Origin: Corynebacterium vitaeruminis DSM 20294
Lineage (GTDB): Bacteria; Actinomycetota; Actinomycetes; Mycobacteriales; Mycobacteriaceae
Assembly: GCF_000550805.1 (NCBI RefSeq)
Contig: NZ_CP004353.1
Coordinates: 1,612,001 to 1,676,000, forward strand
Direction of reading: 5' to 3'
DNA: 64,000 nt
Below, in pieces: positions 10,307-20,611 of this stretch. The translations under genes and the position numbers were made by a program. Under the pieces are notes generated by a model. The model worked only from the letters and a program-made list of their open reading frames with translations. It made no database searches and was not told the origin of the DNA. Each line of letters opens with the position of its first letter. Within the stretch, counting starts at the first letter, position 1.

Positions 10307-11920
10307 GTGAACGAAGCAGTGACTAACACCAATCCCTTCGAGGGCCTGATCACCCCCTCCGACTACGAGGACGATCAGAAACGTTCGGGAAAGCGCGACA
10401 CGTGGAGCAACCCGCTGCGCGACAAGGCGGACAAGCGCCTGCCCCGCATCGCCGGGCCCTCCGGCATGGTGATCTTCGGCGTCACCGGCGACCTCGCGCG
10501 AAAGAAGCTGCTCCCGGCGATTTACGACCTCGCCAACCGCGGCCTTTTGCCCGCGGGGTTCACGCTCGTCGGCTACGGCCGCCGCGACTGGTCCAAGTCG
10601 AACTTCGAGGACTACGTCATCAAGGCGGTGAAGGCGGGCGCGCGCACCGACTTCCGCCAGAACGTCTGGGAGCGCCTCGCCGAGGGCATGCACTTCGTCA
10701 CCGGTAATTTCGACGACGACCAGGCCTTCGACAACCTGGCGAACCGGCTCTCCGAGCTCGACGAGGAGCGCGGCACCGCCGGAAACTGGGCGTTCTACCT
10801 CTCCGTTCCGCCGGATTACTTCTCCGACGTCTGCCACCAGCTCCAGCGCTCCGGCATGGCCGAGGGACCGGGCAACTCCTGGCGCCGCGTCATCATCGAG
10901 AAGCCCTTCGGGCACGACCTCGAGTCCGCCAAGCGGCTCAACAACCTCATCAACTCCGTCTTCCCGGAGAAGTCGGTGTTCCGCATCGACCACTACTTGG
11001 GCAAGGAGACGGTGCAGAACATCCTGGCGCTGCGATTTGCCAACCAGCTGTTCGACCCGCTGTGGAACTCCCACTACGTCGACCACGTGCAGATCACGAT
11101 GGCCGAGGATATCGGCCTCGGCGGGCGCGCGGGCTACTACGATGGCATCGGCGCCGCCCGCGACGTGATCCAGAACCACCTGATCCAGCTCCTGGCGCTC
11201 GTGGCCATGGAGGAGCCGATCGACTTCACCCCCGAGGAGCTCCAGGCGGAGAAGATCAAGGTCCTGCGAGCAACCACCCCGGTGCAGCCGTTCTCCCGCA
11301 CCACCGCCCGCGGGCAGTACTCCTCGGGCTGGCAGGGCTCGGAGTACGTCCCCGGCCTGCGCGAGGAGGAGGGCTTCGACCCGAAGTCGACCACCGAGAC
11401 CTACGCGGCCTGCACGCTCATGATCAACTCCCGACGCTGGGCGGGCGTGCCCTTCTACCTGCGCACCGGCAAGCGCCTTGGGCGCCGCGTGACCGAGATC
11501 GCGCTCGTTTTCAAGGACGCGCCGCACCAGCCCTTCGACGCCGGTTCCCGCCACGCCCAGGGCCAGAACGTGGTGGTCATCCGCGTGCAGCCCGACGAGG
11601 GCATGCTCATGCGCTTCGGATCCAAGGTGCCGGGCTCGGCGATGGAGGTGCGCGACGTCAACATGGACTTCTCCTACTCGGAGGCATTCACCGAGGAATC
11701 TCCGGAGGCCTACGAGCGCCTCATCCTGGACGCGCTCCTCGACGAGGCCAGCCTCTTCCCCACCAACGAAGAGGTCGAGCTGAGCTGGAAGATCCTCGAC
11801 CCGATCCTCGACTACTGGGCGAAGTCCGGGCAGCCCGAGGAGTACCCTTCGGGAACTTGGGGCCCGGAGTCCGCCGACCGCATGCTTGCCCGCGAGTCCC
11901 GCGTCTGGCGCCGCCCCTAG
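10307..11920 (+). CDS. zwf: Glucose-6-phosphate 1-dehydrogenase
   Basis: Oxidises glucose-6-P to 6-phosphogluconolactone with NADP, the entry step of the oxidative pentose phosphate pathway. 537 aa. The dinucleotide motif GVTGDLARKK begins at residue 58 and the active-site RIDHYLGKE is at 226-234 (His229). The N-terminal extension of about 50 residues is normal in corynebacteria. GTG 10307 is predicted leaderless; an in-frame GTG at 10319 is the alternative. OpcA, encoded next, is the known partner in this genus. Confidence 0.96.
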   Translation: MNEAVTNTNPFEGLITPSDYEDDQKRSGKRDTWSNPLRDKADKRLPRIAGPSGMVIFGVTGDLARKKLLPAIYDLANRGLLPAGFTLVGYGRRDWSKSNFEDYVIKAVKAGARTDFRQNVWERLAEGMHFVTGNFDDDQAFDNLANRLSELDEERGTAGNWAFYLSVPPDYFSDVCHQLQRSGMAEGPGNSWRRVIIEKPFGHDLESAKRLNNLINSVFPEKSVFRIDHYLGKETVQNILALRFANQLFDPLWNSHYVDHVQITMAEDIGLGGRAGYYDGIGAARDVIQNHLIQLLALVAMEEPIDFTPEELQAEKIKVLRATTPVQPFSRTTARGQYSSGWQGSEYVPGLREEEGFDPKSTTETYAACTLMINSRRWAGVPFYLRTGKRLGRRVTEIALVFKDAPHQPFDAGSRHAQGQNVVVIRVQPDEGMLMRFGSKVPGSAMEVRDVNMDFSYSEAFTEESPEAYERLILDALLDEASLFPTNEEVELSWKILDPILDYWAKSGQPEEYPSGTWGPESADRMLARESRVWRRP

Positions 11921-11974
11921 CGGTTCCTGGTCTACTGACATGGCCGAATTCATCTCACGTTCAAGGACTAAACC

Positions 11975-12925
11975 ATGATTTTCGAACTGCCTGACTCCAG
12001 CACCAGGGACATCGCCAAGACGCTGGTCCGCATCCGCGACACCGGCGGCCAGGTGACCACGAGCCGCGTGCTCTCGCTCATCGTGATCGCCCGCAAGGAG
12101 GACGACGTCGAGGCGGTCATCCGCGCCACCAACGAGGCCTCCCGCGAGCACCCCTCGCGCGTCATCGTGCTCATCCAGGGCGACCCGACCGTCCCCTCCT
12201 CGCGCCTCGACGCCGAGGTGCGCATCGGCGGCGACGCCGGGGCCTCCGAGCTCATCCTCATCAATCTCGACGGCGAGGTGGCCAACAACCTGGTCCACGT
12301 GGTCACCCCGCTGCTGCTGCCGGACACGCCCATCGTGACGTGGTGGGCGTATGCCGCGCCGGTCGATCCCTCGAGCGATCCCATGGGGATCATCGCCCAG
12401 CGCCGGATCACCGATTCGCTGTTCGATCCGCCGCAGGACGCCCTCTACAACCGGCGCAACCACTACGTTCCGGGCGACAGCGACATCGCTTGGGCACGCC
12501 TTACCCCGTGGCGCGGCGTGCTCGCCTCCACGCTCGACCAGCCGCCGCACGAGATGGTGCAGGAGGTCCGCGTCGTGGGGCCGCAGGACTCCCCCAGCGT
12601 CGACCTCGCGGCGGGCTGGCTCATCGACCGGCTAGGCGTTCCGGTCTCCCGGCTGGTCGACGAACACGCACAGGCCTGCGATGCGGACACCATTCCGGTC
12701 AACCGCGTCGAGCTCGACCGCCCCTCCGGCACCGTGGTGCTTGAGGTCCTGCCCGACCAGGACACCCTTTCGGTCACCTTCCCAGGCAAGGAGGTCGCCT
12801 TGGTGGCCATCTCGCGCCGCAGCACCTCCGACTGCCTGGCCGAGGAGCTGCGCCACCTCGACCCGGACGTGGCCTACCAGCGCGCGCTCAGCGGATTGGC
12901 CCACGTGGACTACCCGCAGGGCTAA
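11975..12925 (+). CDS. opcA: Glucose-6-phosphate dehydrogenase assembly protein OpcA
   Basis: OpcA (316 aa) is the actinobacterial/cyanobacterial protein needed for full Zwf activity. It has no enzymatic motif of its own. Family features seen are the start MIFELPDSSTRDIAKTL, a central TWWAYAAP, and a sugar-isomerase-like C-terminus. The ATG has AAGGA 7 nt upstream and starts 54 bp after zwf. A hairpin at 12943-12962 and a new promoter separate it from pgl. Confidence 0.93.
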   Translation: MIFELPDSSTRDIAKTLVRIRDTGGQVTTSRVLSLIVIARKEDDVEAVIRATNEASREHPSRVIVLIQGDPTVPSSRLDAEVRIGGDAGASELILINLDGEVANNLVHVVTPLLLPDTPIVTWWAYAAPVDPSSDPMGIIAQRRITDSLFDPPQDALYNRRNHYVPGDSDIAWARLTPWRGVLASTLDQPPHEMVQEVRVVGPQDSPSVDLAAGWLIDRLGVPVSRLVDEHAQACDADTIPVNRVELDRPSGTVVLEVLPDQDTLSVTFPGKEVALVAISRRSTSDCLAEELRHLDPDVAYQRALSGLAHVDYPQG

Positions 12926-12942
12926 GTTCCCCAGCACGGCCT

Positions 12943-12962
12943 TCCCTCGGCGCCCCGAGGGA
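12943..12962 (+). terminator. Hairpin after opcA
   Basis: TCCCTCGG-CGCC-CCGAGGGA, an 8-bp perfect stem. No long U-tract, so it may only attenuate. Confidence 0.45.
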
Positions 12963-12971
12963 TAGGTGCGT

Positions 12972-12982
12972 TACACTAGTGT
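12972..12982 (+). promoter_or_regulatory. pgl promoter with overlapping palindrome
   Basis: TACACT (12972-12977) is a good -10 box. It overlaps the palindrome ACACTAGTGT (12973-12982), identical to the one upstream of mptB. A regulator bound there would block transcription of pgl. Confidence 0.4.
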
Positions 12983-13022
12983 GAGTCCAAAACCCTATCG
13001 ATCGCTCACCAAGGAGTATGTC

Positions 13023-13736
13023 GTGGAAGTTGTACCCCAACCCGATATGGAAGCCGTGGCCGACGAGGCCGCTAAACGCTTTGCCAAGGTCATGAGGAAG
13101 GTGTCCAAGCGCGGCGGCGTCACCGGCGACGGAATCGCCCGCGTCGTGCTCACCGGCGGCGGCGCTGGCATCCTCATGCTGCGCAAGCTGCGCGACCTTG
13201 ATATCGACTGGGAACGAGTCCACGTCTTCTTCGGCGACGAGCGCAACGTGCCCGTCTCCGATCCGGAGTCCAACGAGGGGCAGGCGCGCGAGGCACTGCT
13301 CGAGCACGTGGACATCCCGGAGGCCAACATCCACGGCTACGGGCTCGGCGGCGTGGACATGAACGCCGCTGCCGAGAACTACGAGTCGGTGCTCGCCGAC
13401 TTCGCACCGCGCGGCTTCGACCTGCACCTTTTGGGCATGGGCGGCGAGGGGCACATCAACTCGATCTTCCCCGACTCCGCGGCGGTGAAGGAGACCACCA
13501 AGAAGGTCGTGGCGGTCACGGACTCCCCCAAGCCCCCGGCCGAGCGCGTGTCGCTGACCCTGCCGGCCGTCAATTCCTCGGCCCGGGTCTGGCTGCTCGT
13601 GGCTGGCGCCGCGAAGGCGGATGCGGCCAAGGCCATCGTCGACCGCAAGCCGGCCGTCGACTGGCCCGCCGCGGGCGCCGAAGGCACCAAGGAGACCCTC
13701 CTCATCGTGGACGAGGAAGCGGCCTCCAAGCTCTAG
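13023..13736 (+). CDS. pgl: 6-phosphogluconolactonase
   Basis: Hydrolyses 6-phosphogluconolactone made by Zwf (NagB/DevB fold), 237 aa. Motifs are LTGGGAGI near residue 42, VFFGDERNVP, and LLGMGGEGHINSIFPDS. Start GTG 13023 was chosen for AAGGAG 6-7 nt upstream; the frame is open to 12966 but that overlaps the promoter. Last gene of the pentose-phosphate cluster, facing secG across a bidirectional terminator. Confidence 0.93.
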   Translation: MEVVPQPDMEAVADEAAKRFAKVMRKVSKRGGVTGDGIARVVLTGGGAGILMLRKLRDLDIDWERVHVFFGDERNVPVSDPESNEGQAREALLEHVDIPEANIHGYGLGGVDMNAAAENYESVLADFAPRGFDLHLLGMGGEGHINSIFPDSAAVKETTKKVVAVTDSPKPPAERVSLTLPAVNSSARVWLLVAGAAKADAAKAIVDRKPAVDWPAAGAEGTKETLLIVDEEAASKL

Positions 13737-13854
13737 GCTCCCGGCTCTTAATTTAGGCGCCTGCGCGATGTCGTGGGCGTCTCTTGCATGCGGTTCTTCT
13801 GGGCCCCCAAAGACCAGACTCGACGATCCTTGAAAATGGATCACAACGCCAAAT

Positions 13855-13881
13855 GGGGCGGCACCACAGAGGTGCCGCCCC
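13855..13881. terminator. Bidirectional terminator, pgl / secG
   Basis: Perfect 11-bp stem GGGGCGGCACC / GGTGCCGCCCC with a 5-nt loop. GCTTTCT follows on the plus strand and ATTTGG on the minus strand, serving the convergent genes. Confidence 0.8.
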
Positions 13882-13899
13882 GCTTTCTAGTTCGAAGAG

Positions 13900-14136
13900 C
13901 TAGTTGCCGTAGGCCTGGATCAGGTTGAGGCCCACGATGCAGGCAATCCAGATGATGCCGGTGAAGATGGTCACGCGGTCCAGGTTCTTCTCCACCACGG
14001 TGGAGCCGGACAGGTTGGACTGCACGCCGCCACCGAACAGGGAGGACAGTCCGCCGCCCTTGCCGCGGTGCAGGAGCACGAACAGGGTCATGATCACGCA
14101 GGAGATAAGCAGGATGATTTCCAGCGCCAGTGCCAT
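13900..14136 (-). CDS. secG: Preprotein translocase subunit SecG
   Basis: Small (78 aa) integral subunit of the SecYEG channel. There are two hydrophobic segments (about 3-19 and 54-73) joined by a cytosolic loop HRGKGGGLSSLFGGG typical of SecG. ATG with AAGGGA upstream. It follows ppc on the same strand as in C. glutamicum, but a 233-bp gap with its own -10 candidate lies between. Confidence 0.92.
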   Translation of the reverse strand: MALALEIILLISCVIMTLFVLLHRGKGGGLSSLFGGGVQSNLSGSTVVEKNLDRVTIFTGIIWIACIVGLNLIQAYGN

Positions 14137-14208
14137 AAATTTCCCTTAACTAAAACAGATCGCCCGCCGGAGCCGCGGTGGCCCCGGGGAGAAAACGAAT
14201 ACGATGCA

Positions 14209-14225
14209 TGCGGCGGCTGGGAGCC
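14209..14225 (+). repeat. Left arm of a 17-bp perfect inverted repeat
   Basis: TGCGGCGGCTGGGAGCC is the exact reverse complement of 14338-14354. The arms enclose 112 bp upstream of secG. The left arm is also a small hairpin by itself (GGCGGCT-GGG-AGCCGCC, 14212-14228). Confidence 0.7.
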
Positions 14226-14283
14226 GCCTCCACACGGGTGGGCGCTCCGCCACGAGGGCGGGCCGCCCGACATGCGAGAGTCG

Positions 14284-14310
14284 AAGGCGATTATACACGA
14301 CAATCGCCTT
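14284..14310. promoter_or_regulatory. Hairpin with embedded minus-strand TATAAT upstream of secG
   Basis: AAGGCGATT and AATCGCCTT form a 9-bp stem around a 9-nt loop. On the minus strand TATAAT (14295 to 14290) lies inside it, a likely -10 for secG about 150 nt upstream of its start. It could instead terminate ppc. Confidence 0.45.
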
Positions 14311-14337
14311 TTACCCCGCACGCCACGTGCGTCAACG

Positions 14338-14354
14338 GGCTCCCAGCCGCCGCA
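14338..14354 (-). repeat. Right arm of the 17-bp perfect inverted repeat
   Basis: GGCTCCCAGCCGCCGCA, exact complement of 14209-14225, ends 15 bp before the ppc stop codon. The whole unit is 146 bp; no flanking target duplication was seen. Confidence 0.7.
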
Positions 14355-14369
14355 CCGCGAAGGCACGGA

Positions 14370-17135
14370 CTAGCCGGAGTTGCGCAGCGCGGTGGCCAAG
14401 CCATTCATGGTCAGGCGGATGCCGTGGACCACGCTGTAGCTCTCATCTCCGTCGCGGTAGGCCTTGAGCAGGCGCCACTGGATGGCGTTGAGCGGCAGCA
14501 GGTACGGGAAGCGCGAGCGGACCGAGCGCTCGAGCAGCGGGTTGTCGTCCAGCAGGCCGGAGTAGCCGGTGATCTGGGCGTGCATCTTCTTGGTTAGCTC
14601 GAACTCTTCCTCGATCTTGCCGTAGATGCGCTCCGCAGCCTCCTTGTCGCTGACCAGCTCGGAGTAGAACTTGGCAACGCTCATCTCGGCCTTGCTCATC
14701 ACCTGCGCCATGTTGGACAGCACGGAGGCGAAGAACGGCCAGGAGTCGTTGAGCTCCTTGAGCCTGGCCAGGCGCTCCTCGCGCTCGGGGCCGTGACCCG
14801 CCCACTCGTCTAGAGCGGTGCCCATGCCGTACCAACCGGGCAGCATGACGCGCGACTGCGACCAGCTCAGCACCCACGGGATGGCGCGGAGGTCGGCGAG
14901 CGAGGAGGTCTGCTTGCGCGAGGACGGCCGCGATCCGATGTTGAGCGAGCCGATCTCCGCCAGCGGCGTGGAACCGGTGAAGTAGGCGATGAAGCCGGGG
15001 TCGTCGTGGGCGAGCTCGGTGTACTTGGCCTTGGACAGCTCCGAGATCTCCTGCATGGTGTCGTAGGCGTCGGTCGGGGTCGAGCCGAGGTCGTCGACCT
15101 CCAGCAGCGAGGCCTCGATCGCGCCTGAGACCAGCGCCTCCAGGTTGGCCAGCGCCGAGGTGTGCGAACCGTACTTCGCCGAGATGATCTCGCCCTGTTC
15201 GGTCACGCGGATGGTGGCGTTGACCGCGCCCTTCGGCTGGGCCAAGATGGCGTCGTAGGACGGGCCGCCGCCGCGGCCGACGGTGCCGCCGCGGCCGTGG
15301 AAGAGCCGGATGTCGATGTCGAACTCCTCCGACAGCTCCACCAGCTGCGTCTCCGCGGCGTAGAGGGCCCAGTTGGCGGAGAAGTAGCCGCCGTCCTTGT
15401 TGGAGTCGGAGTAGCCCAGCATGACCTCCTGCAGGTCGCCGCGCTGGGAAAGGTAGTCGCGGTAGAGCGGGATCTCCCACAGAGTGCGCAACACGGAGGC
15501 GCCAGCGTTGAGGTCCTCGATGGTCTCGAACAGCGGTGCGATGTCCATCGCGCCGGTAAGCTTCCCGTCGCGGGACTCGATGAGCCCGAACTCCTTGAGC
15601 AGGATCATCGGCTCGAGGATGTCGGAGACGCTCGCGGCCATGGAGATGATCGTGTGCGGGACCATGCGGGCCCCGAACTTCCGCACGGCCTCGCCGGCGG
15701 CCTCGAAGATCTTCAGTTCGCGGACCGTGGGCTCACTAAAGCCCGCGAAACGCGGTGGCACGAGTGGGCGCGCGGAGCGCAGCTCGTCGAGAAGCAATGC
15801 GCGCTTGGCGTCCTCGTCGAGCGCGCGGTAGTCCTCCACCACGCCCGCGGCGGCGAAGACCTCGGTGAGCACGTCTTCAAAGCTCTCGGAGTTCTGGCGC
15901 AGGTCCAGCGAGTAGAGGTGGAACCCGAAGGACTGGGCCGAGGCCCTGATCGCGCCGAGCCGATCGTCGGCGATGAGCTCGTCGTGGGAGGCGCGCAGGG
16001 AGCGGTCGAGCACGTCGAGGTCGGCGATGAACTCGGCCGCGTCCGCGTAGGGCTCGAACTCCTTGAACCAGGTCCCCACCACGGCGTCCTCGCCGATCTT
16101 GTCCACCAGGGTGGACATCATGCGCCCGCGCATACCGTGCACGGCGCGGCGGTAGGGCTCGTCCACGCGGCCCGGGATGTCGTTGTGGCCCTTCGCCGCG
16201 AGCTCGCGCAGCTCGTCACTGACCGTGGTCATGCGGTCAGAGAGGCTGAGCTCGTGCTCGAGGGCGTGGAGCTGGTCGACGTAGTAGCTGAGGACGGTCT
16301 CCGCGGCGCGGGTCGTGGCGTACAAGAGGGTGTCGTTGGTGACGTAGGGGTTACCGTCGTGGTCGCCACCGATCCAGGATCCAGGCTTGATTACTACGTT
16401 GTCGGCCTCCGCCACGCCGAAGCGACGCTGCAGCTCCTCGCCGACCCGGCGGTTGATCTCCGGGATCGCGTCGAGCAGGCTGAGCCGGTAATAGCGCAGG
16501 CCGACCTCGACCTCGTCCTTGATGGTCGGGCGCGCGACGCGGATGAGCGCGGTCTGCCACAGGACGGCCAGCCATCGTCGCATTTGCTTGTCGACGTCGG
16601 CCAAGGCCTTTTCCGTCAGGGCGTTGGGTGCGGCCTCGAGGATGGCTCGGCGCTGCGAGAGCAGGTCGGACATGTGTTCCTGGACGTCGAACACCGTGCG
16701 TCGGCGGGTCTCGGTGGGGTGAGCCGTGAGCACCGGCGCGACCTCGGCACGCGCGGCGAACGAGGCCAGCTCCGCCTTGTCGATCTTTGCCTCGTCGAGC
16801 TTGATCCAGGTCGCGTCGAGGGTGGAGTCCTTCGGCGGCTCCCCCGCCTCGAGCAGCTTACGGGCGTGCGTGGCGTCGTGGAGGTCCTCGACCACGTTGG
16901 CCAGCAACGCGAAGTGGTTAAACGCGCGCACGACCGAGATGGCCTGCTCGGCCTCGAGGTCGCCCAGCGAGCCGAACAGCTCCTCCATGGTGGCCTGTCC
17001 CTTGGCCACCTCGAAGGACTTCTGCCGGATGGCCTCGACCCGCTCGTACACCTCCTCCCCTTCTTGCTCGGCGATGATTCTTCCTAGGAGAGCACCCACA
17101 TACCGAATGTCCTCCATCAACGGATCTTTCGACAT
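14370..17135 (-). CDS. ppc: Phosphoenolpyruvate carboxylase
   Basis: Carboxylates PEP to oxaloacetate, the main anaplerotic enzyme in this genus. 921 aa, the normal length. Landmarks are VLTAHPTETRRRTV (catalytic His), SWIGGDHDGNPYV, GYSDSNKDGG, the Gly-rich FHGRGGTVGRGGGP loop, and a C-terminus ending in TALRNSG. ATG 17135 with AAGGAA upstream. It lies downstream of gapA-pgk-tpiA on the same strand, as in C. glutamicum. Confidence 0.97.
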   Translation of the reverse strand: MSKDPLMEDIRYVGALLGRIIAEQEGEEVYERVEAIRQKSFEVAKGQATMEELFGSLGDLEAEQAISVVRAFNHFALLANVVEDLHDATHARKLLEAGEPPKDSTLDATWIKLDEAKIDKAELASFAARAEVAPVLTAHPTETRRRTVFDVQEHMSDLLSQRRAILEAAPNALTEKALADVDKQMRRWLAVLWQTALIRVARPTIKDEVEVGLRYYRLSLLDAIPEINRRVGEELQRRFGVAEADNVVIKPGSWIGGDHDGNPYVTNDTLLYATTRAAETVLSYYVDQLHALEHELSLSDRMTTVSDELRELAAKGHNDIPGRVDEPYRRAVHGMRGRMMSTLVDKIGEDAVVGTWFKEFEPYADAAEFIADLDVLDRSLRASHDELIADDRLGAIRASAQSFGFHLYSLDLRQNSESFEDVLTEVFAAAGVVEDYRALDEDAKRALLLDELRSARPLVPPRFAGFSEPTVRELKIFEAAGEAVRKFGARMVPHTIISMAASVSDILEPMILLKEFGLIESRDGKLTGAMDIAPLFETIEDLNAGASVLRTLWEIPLYRDYLSQRGDLQEVMLGYSDSNKDGGYFSANWALYAAETQLVELSEEFDIDIRLFHGRGGTVGRGGGPSYDAILAQPKGAVNATIRVTEQGEIISAKYGSHTSALANLEALVSGAIEASLLEVDDLGSTPTDAYDTMQEISELSKAKYTELAHDDPGFIAYFTGSTPLAEIGSLNIGSRPSSRKQTSSLADLRAIPWVLSWSQSRVMLPGWYGMGTALDEWAGHGPEREERLARLKELNDSWPFFASVLSNMAQVMSKAEMSVAKFYSELVSDKEAAERIYGKIEEEFELTKKMHAQITGYSGLLDDNPLLERSVRSRFPYLLPLNAIQWRLLKAYRDGDESYSVVHGIRLTMNGLATALRNSG

Positions 17136-17183
17136 ACCTTCAGGTTCCTTAAGGGATTGGGAGTGATTGTTGCTTGAGACGCG

Positions 17184-17218
17184 CAGTGCCGCCCAGCTGT
17201 ATCAACCGGGCGGCACTG
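17184..17218. terminator. Hairpin between tpiA and ppc
   Basis: Perfect 11-bp stem CAGTGCCGCCC / GGGCGGCACTG with a 13-nt loop. No U-tract on either strand, so it may be a partial terminator or RNA-stability element. Confidence 0.5.
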
Positions 17219-17264
17219 TACTCACCGTTGCACTAACGCTCAGTGACTCAAGAAAGGGGCTGGC

Positions 17265-18044
17265 TTAGAGGCCAGCGGCTGCGTTGGCAGCGAGCTTCGC
17301 GAAGGCCTCGCCGTCGAGCGAGGCGCCGCCGACGAGCCCGCCGTCGACGTCGGTCTGGCCGACGATCTCGGCCACGGTCTCGGCCTTGACCGAGCCGCCG
17401 TAGAGGATGCGGATGCCCGCTGCGGTGGCCTCGTCGGAGACCTCGGCGACGAGCTTGCGGATGGCGGCGCAGACCTCCTGCGCGTCGGCCGCGGAAGCGA
17501 CCTTGCCGGTGCCAATGGCCCAGACCGGCTCGTAGGCGATGACGGTGTTGGCCAAGTCCTCGGCGCTCAGCCCTGCCAGGGAGGCGCGGGTCTGCTCGAC
17601 CACGTACTCGACGTGGGTGCCAGCCTCGCGGATCTCCAGCGGCTCGCCGACGCAGACGATGGGCTTCATGCCCTTGCCGAGCGCTGCCTTCGCCTTGGCG
17701 GCGACCAGCTCGTCGGTCTCGCCGTGGTACTGGCGGCGCTCGGAGTGTCCCACCACGACCCAGGTGCAGCCCAGCTGGGAGAGCATCTCGGCGGAGACCT
17801 CACCGGTGTAGGCGCCGGACTCGTGGACGGAGACGTCCTGCGCGCCGTAGGTGATGAGCAGCTTGTCGCCGTCGACCAGCGTCTGCACGGAGCGGATGTC
17901 GGTGAACGGGACGGTGACCGCAACGTCGACCTTGTCGTAGACGTCCTTCGGAAGCGCAAAGGCGAGCTTCTGCACGGTAGCGATGGCCTGCTTGTGATCC
18001 AGGTTCATCTTCCAGTTTCCAGCGATAAGTGGCTTACGTGCCAT
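17265..18044 (-). CDS. tpiA: Triosephosphate isomerase
   Basis: Interconverts dihydroxyacetone phosphate and glyceraldehyde-3-P. 259 aa TIM barrel. IAGNWKMN has Lys12, VVGHSERR carries the catalytic His100, and [10 protein letters not shown] carries the base Glu172. The phosphate-binding YGGSVK is present. ATG 18044 with AAAGGA upstream. It sits between pgk and ppc, each gap holding a strong hairpin. Confidence 0.97.
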   Translation of the reverse strand: MARKPLIAGNWKMNLDHKQAIATVQKLAFALPKDVYDKVDVAVTVPFTDIRSVQTLVDGDKLLITYGAQDVSVHESGAYTGEVSAEMLSQLGCTWVVVGHSERRQYHGETDELVAAKAKAALGKGMKPIVCVGEPLEIREAGTHVEYVVEQTRASLAGLSAEDLANTVIAYEPVWAIGTGKVASAADAQEVCAAIRKLVAEVSDEATAAGIRILYGGSVKAETVAEIVGQTDVDGGLVGGASLDGEAFAKLAANAAAGL

Positions 18045-18111
18045 GAGTGTAGGGGTCCTTTCGAGAAGGCGACGATTGCGGAAAAGCGTGCTTTGTCGGC
18101 GGTGGCTTGTG

Positions 18112-18140
18112 TTTATCGACGCCCACCGCCACGGCGTCGA
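18112..18140. repeat. Dispersed GTCGACAAGC element, inverted pair
   Basis: TTTATCGACGCCC faces ACGGCGTCGA; TCGACGCC (18116-18123) and GGCGTCGA (18133-18140) are exact complements. In the pgk-tpiA gap. Confidence 0.45.
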
Positions 18141-18148
18141 ACCTCGCA

Positions 18149-18176
18149 GATGAGGCGGGCCGCGGCCCGCCTCATC
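18149..18176. terminator. Strong hairpin after pgk
   Basis: GATGAGGCGGGC-CGCG-GCCCGCCTCATC, a perfect 12-bp stem with a four-base loop, 8 bp after the pgk stop. No U-tract; likely an mRNA processing/stability or attenuating hairpin within the gapA-pgk-tpiA unit. Confidence 0.6.
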
Positions 18177-18183
18177 GGGGGCA

Positions 18184-19398
18184 CTAGGACTCCAGGACCT
18201 TCACGCCCGGAAGCTCCTTGCCCTCGAGGTACTCCAGAGAGGCGCCGCCACCGGTGGAGATGTGGCTGAAGCCCTCCTCGTCGAGGCCGAGCAGGCGGAC
18301 GGCCGCAGCGGAGTCGCCGCCGCCGACCACGGAGAAGGCGCCGTTGGCGGTGGCCTCGATGATGGCCTCGGCAACGCCGCGGGTGCCCTTGGAGAAGGCC
18401 TCGAACTCGAACACGCCCATCGGGCCGTTCCAGAACACGGTCTTGGCGGTCTTCAGGACGCCGGCGAACTTCTCGACCGTCTTCGGTCCGACGTCGAGGG
18501 ACATCCAGCCCTCCGGGATGCCGTCGAGCTCGACGACCTTGTTCTCAGCGTCCGCGCCGAACTCGGTGGCGGCGATGAGGTCGACCGGCAGGACGAGCTT
18601 GTCGCCGTAGGTAGCCAGCAGCTCCTTGCACTTGTCGATCTGCTCCTCCTGGAGCAGGGACTTCTGGACGTTAATGCCCTGCGCCGCGAGGAAGGTGTAG
18701 CACATGCCGCCGCCGATGATGAGCTTGTCGGCCTTGGCAGCCAGGGCCTCGATGACGCCGAGCTTGTCGGAGACCTTGGCGCCGCCGAGCACGACGACGT
18801 ACGGGCGCTCCGGGTTCTCGACGACCTTCTTCAGGACGTCGATCTCCTTCTGTACCAGGGTGCCAGCGTAGTGCGGCAGGCGCTTGGCGACGTCGTAGAC
18901 GGAGGCCTGGGCGCGGTGGACGACGCCGAAGCCGTCGGAGACAAACGCGCCGTTCTCGGCGGCCAGTGCCACGAGCTGGTCGGCGAACTCGCCGCGCTCA
19001 GCCTCGTCCTTGCTGGTCTCGCGGGGATCGAAGCGGACGTTCTCGAGCAGGAGGACGTCGCCATCGTTGAGGCCGTTGGCGCGCTCGTGTGCGTCCTCGC
19101 CCACGACGTCACCGGCGAGGGCGACGTACTGGCCGAGCGCCTCGGACAGAGCCTCGGCGACCGGGGCCAGGGAGAACTTCTCGTTGACCTCGCCCTTCGG
19201 GCGACCCAGGTGAGCCATGAGGATGACGCGGGCGCCGCCCTCGACCAGAGCCTTGATGGTGGGCAGGGAGGCGTTGATGCGGCCGGCGTCGGTGATCTCG
19301 CGGGCGTCGTTCAGCGGAACGTTGAAGTCGGAGCGAACGAGGACGTGACGTCCCTCAACGCCCTCGTTGAGCAGATCCTGTAGGGACTTTACGGTCAT
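18184..19398 (-). CDS. pgk: Phosphoglycerate kinase
   Basis: Makes ATP from 1,3-bisphosphoglycerate. 404 aa. [11 protein letters not shown] and [10 protein letters not shown] mark the substrate-binding N-domain, and GGGDSAAAV with [13 protein letters not shown] the nucleotide-binding C-domain. ATG 19398 with GGAGAA upstream. Second gene of gapA-pgk-tpiA; the gapA-pgk gap contains a strong terminator, so part of pgk transcription may be independent. Confidence 0.97.
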   Translation of the reverse strand: MTVKSLQDLLNEGVEGRHVLVRSDFNVPLNDAREITDAGRINASLPTIKALVEGGARVILMAHLGRPKGEVNEKFSLAPVAEALSEALGQYVALAGDVVGEDAHERANGLNDGDVLLLENVRFDPRETSKDEAERGEFADQLVALAAENGAFVSDGFGVVHRAQASVYDVAKRLPHYAGTLVQKEIDVLKKVVENPERPYVVVLGGAKVSDKLGVIEALAAKADKLIIGGGMCYTFLAAQGINVQKSLLQEEQIDKCKELLATYGDKLVLPVDLIAATEFGADAENKVVELDGIPEGWMSLDVGPKTVEKFAGVLKTAKTVFWNGPMGVFEFEAFSKGTRGVAEAIIEATANGAFSVVGGGDSAAAVRLLGLDEEGFSHISTGGGASLEYLEGKELPGVKVLES

Positions 19399-19482
19399 GT
19401 GGGTTCTCCATCCTGGGGTTTGCGTGCGCCATCGCGCAGCGGTTGGGCCAAACTATTTAATTTTAAAGCTAAAAGTAAATAA

Positions 19483-19515
19483 TCCGGGGTGCGTACGCGA
19501 GGTACACACCCCGGA
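19483..19515 (-). terminator. Intrinsic terminator of gapA
   Basis: TCCGGGGTG and CACCCCGGA form the stem, extended by GTAC/GTAC. On the minus strand it is followed by ATTATTTACTTTT. Confidence 0.75.
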
Positions 19516-19570
19516 CCACAGGGTTAAGCCGGGCGCTGTAGGCGGCACATCCGGCTTGCAACCTTAGATG

Positions 19571-20590
<1,020 letters not shown>

Positions 20591-20611
20591 TTAGAGTGAA
20601 CGAGTATGGCG

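Noticed and set aside
16585..16600. CTTGTCGACG in ppc as a dispersed repeat
   Set aside because: Encodes DVDK in a normal coding context and lacks the flanking consensus.
15162..17087. 641-aa open frame antisense to ppc (and similar long frames antisense to uvrC, gapA, pyrC and others)
   Set aside because: GC-rich coding DNA gives long antisense frames; no ribosome-binding sites, no recognisable domains, and the ppc strand is clearly coding.
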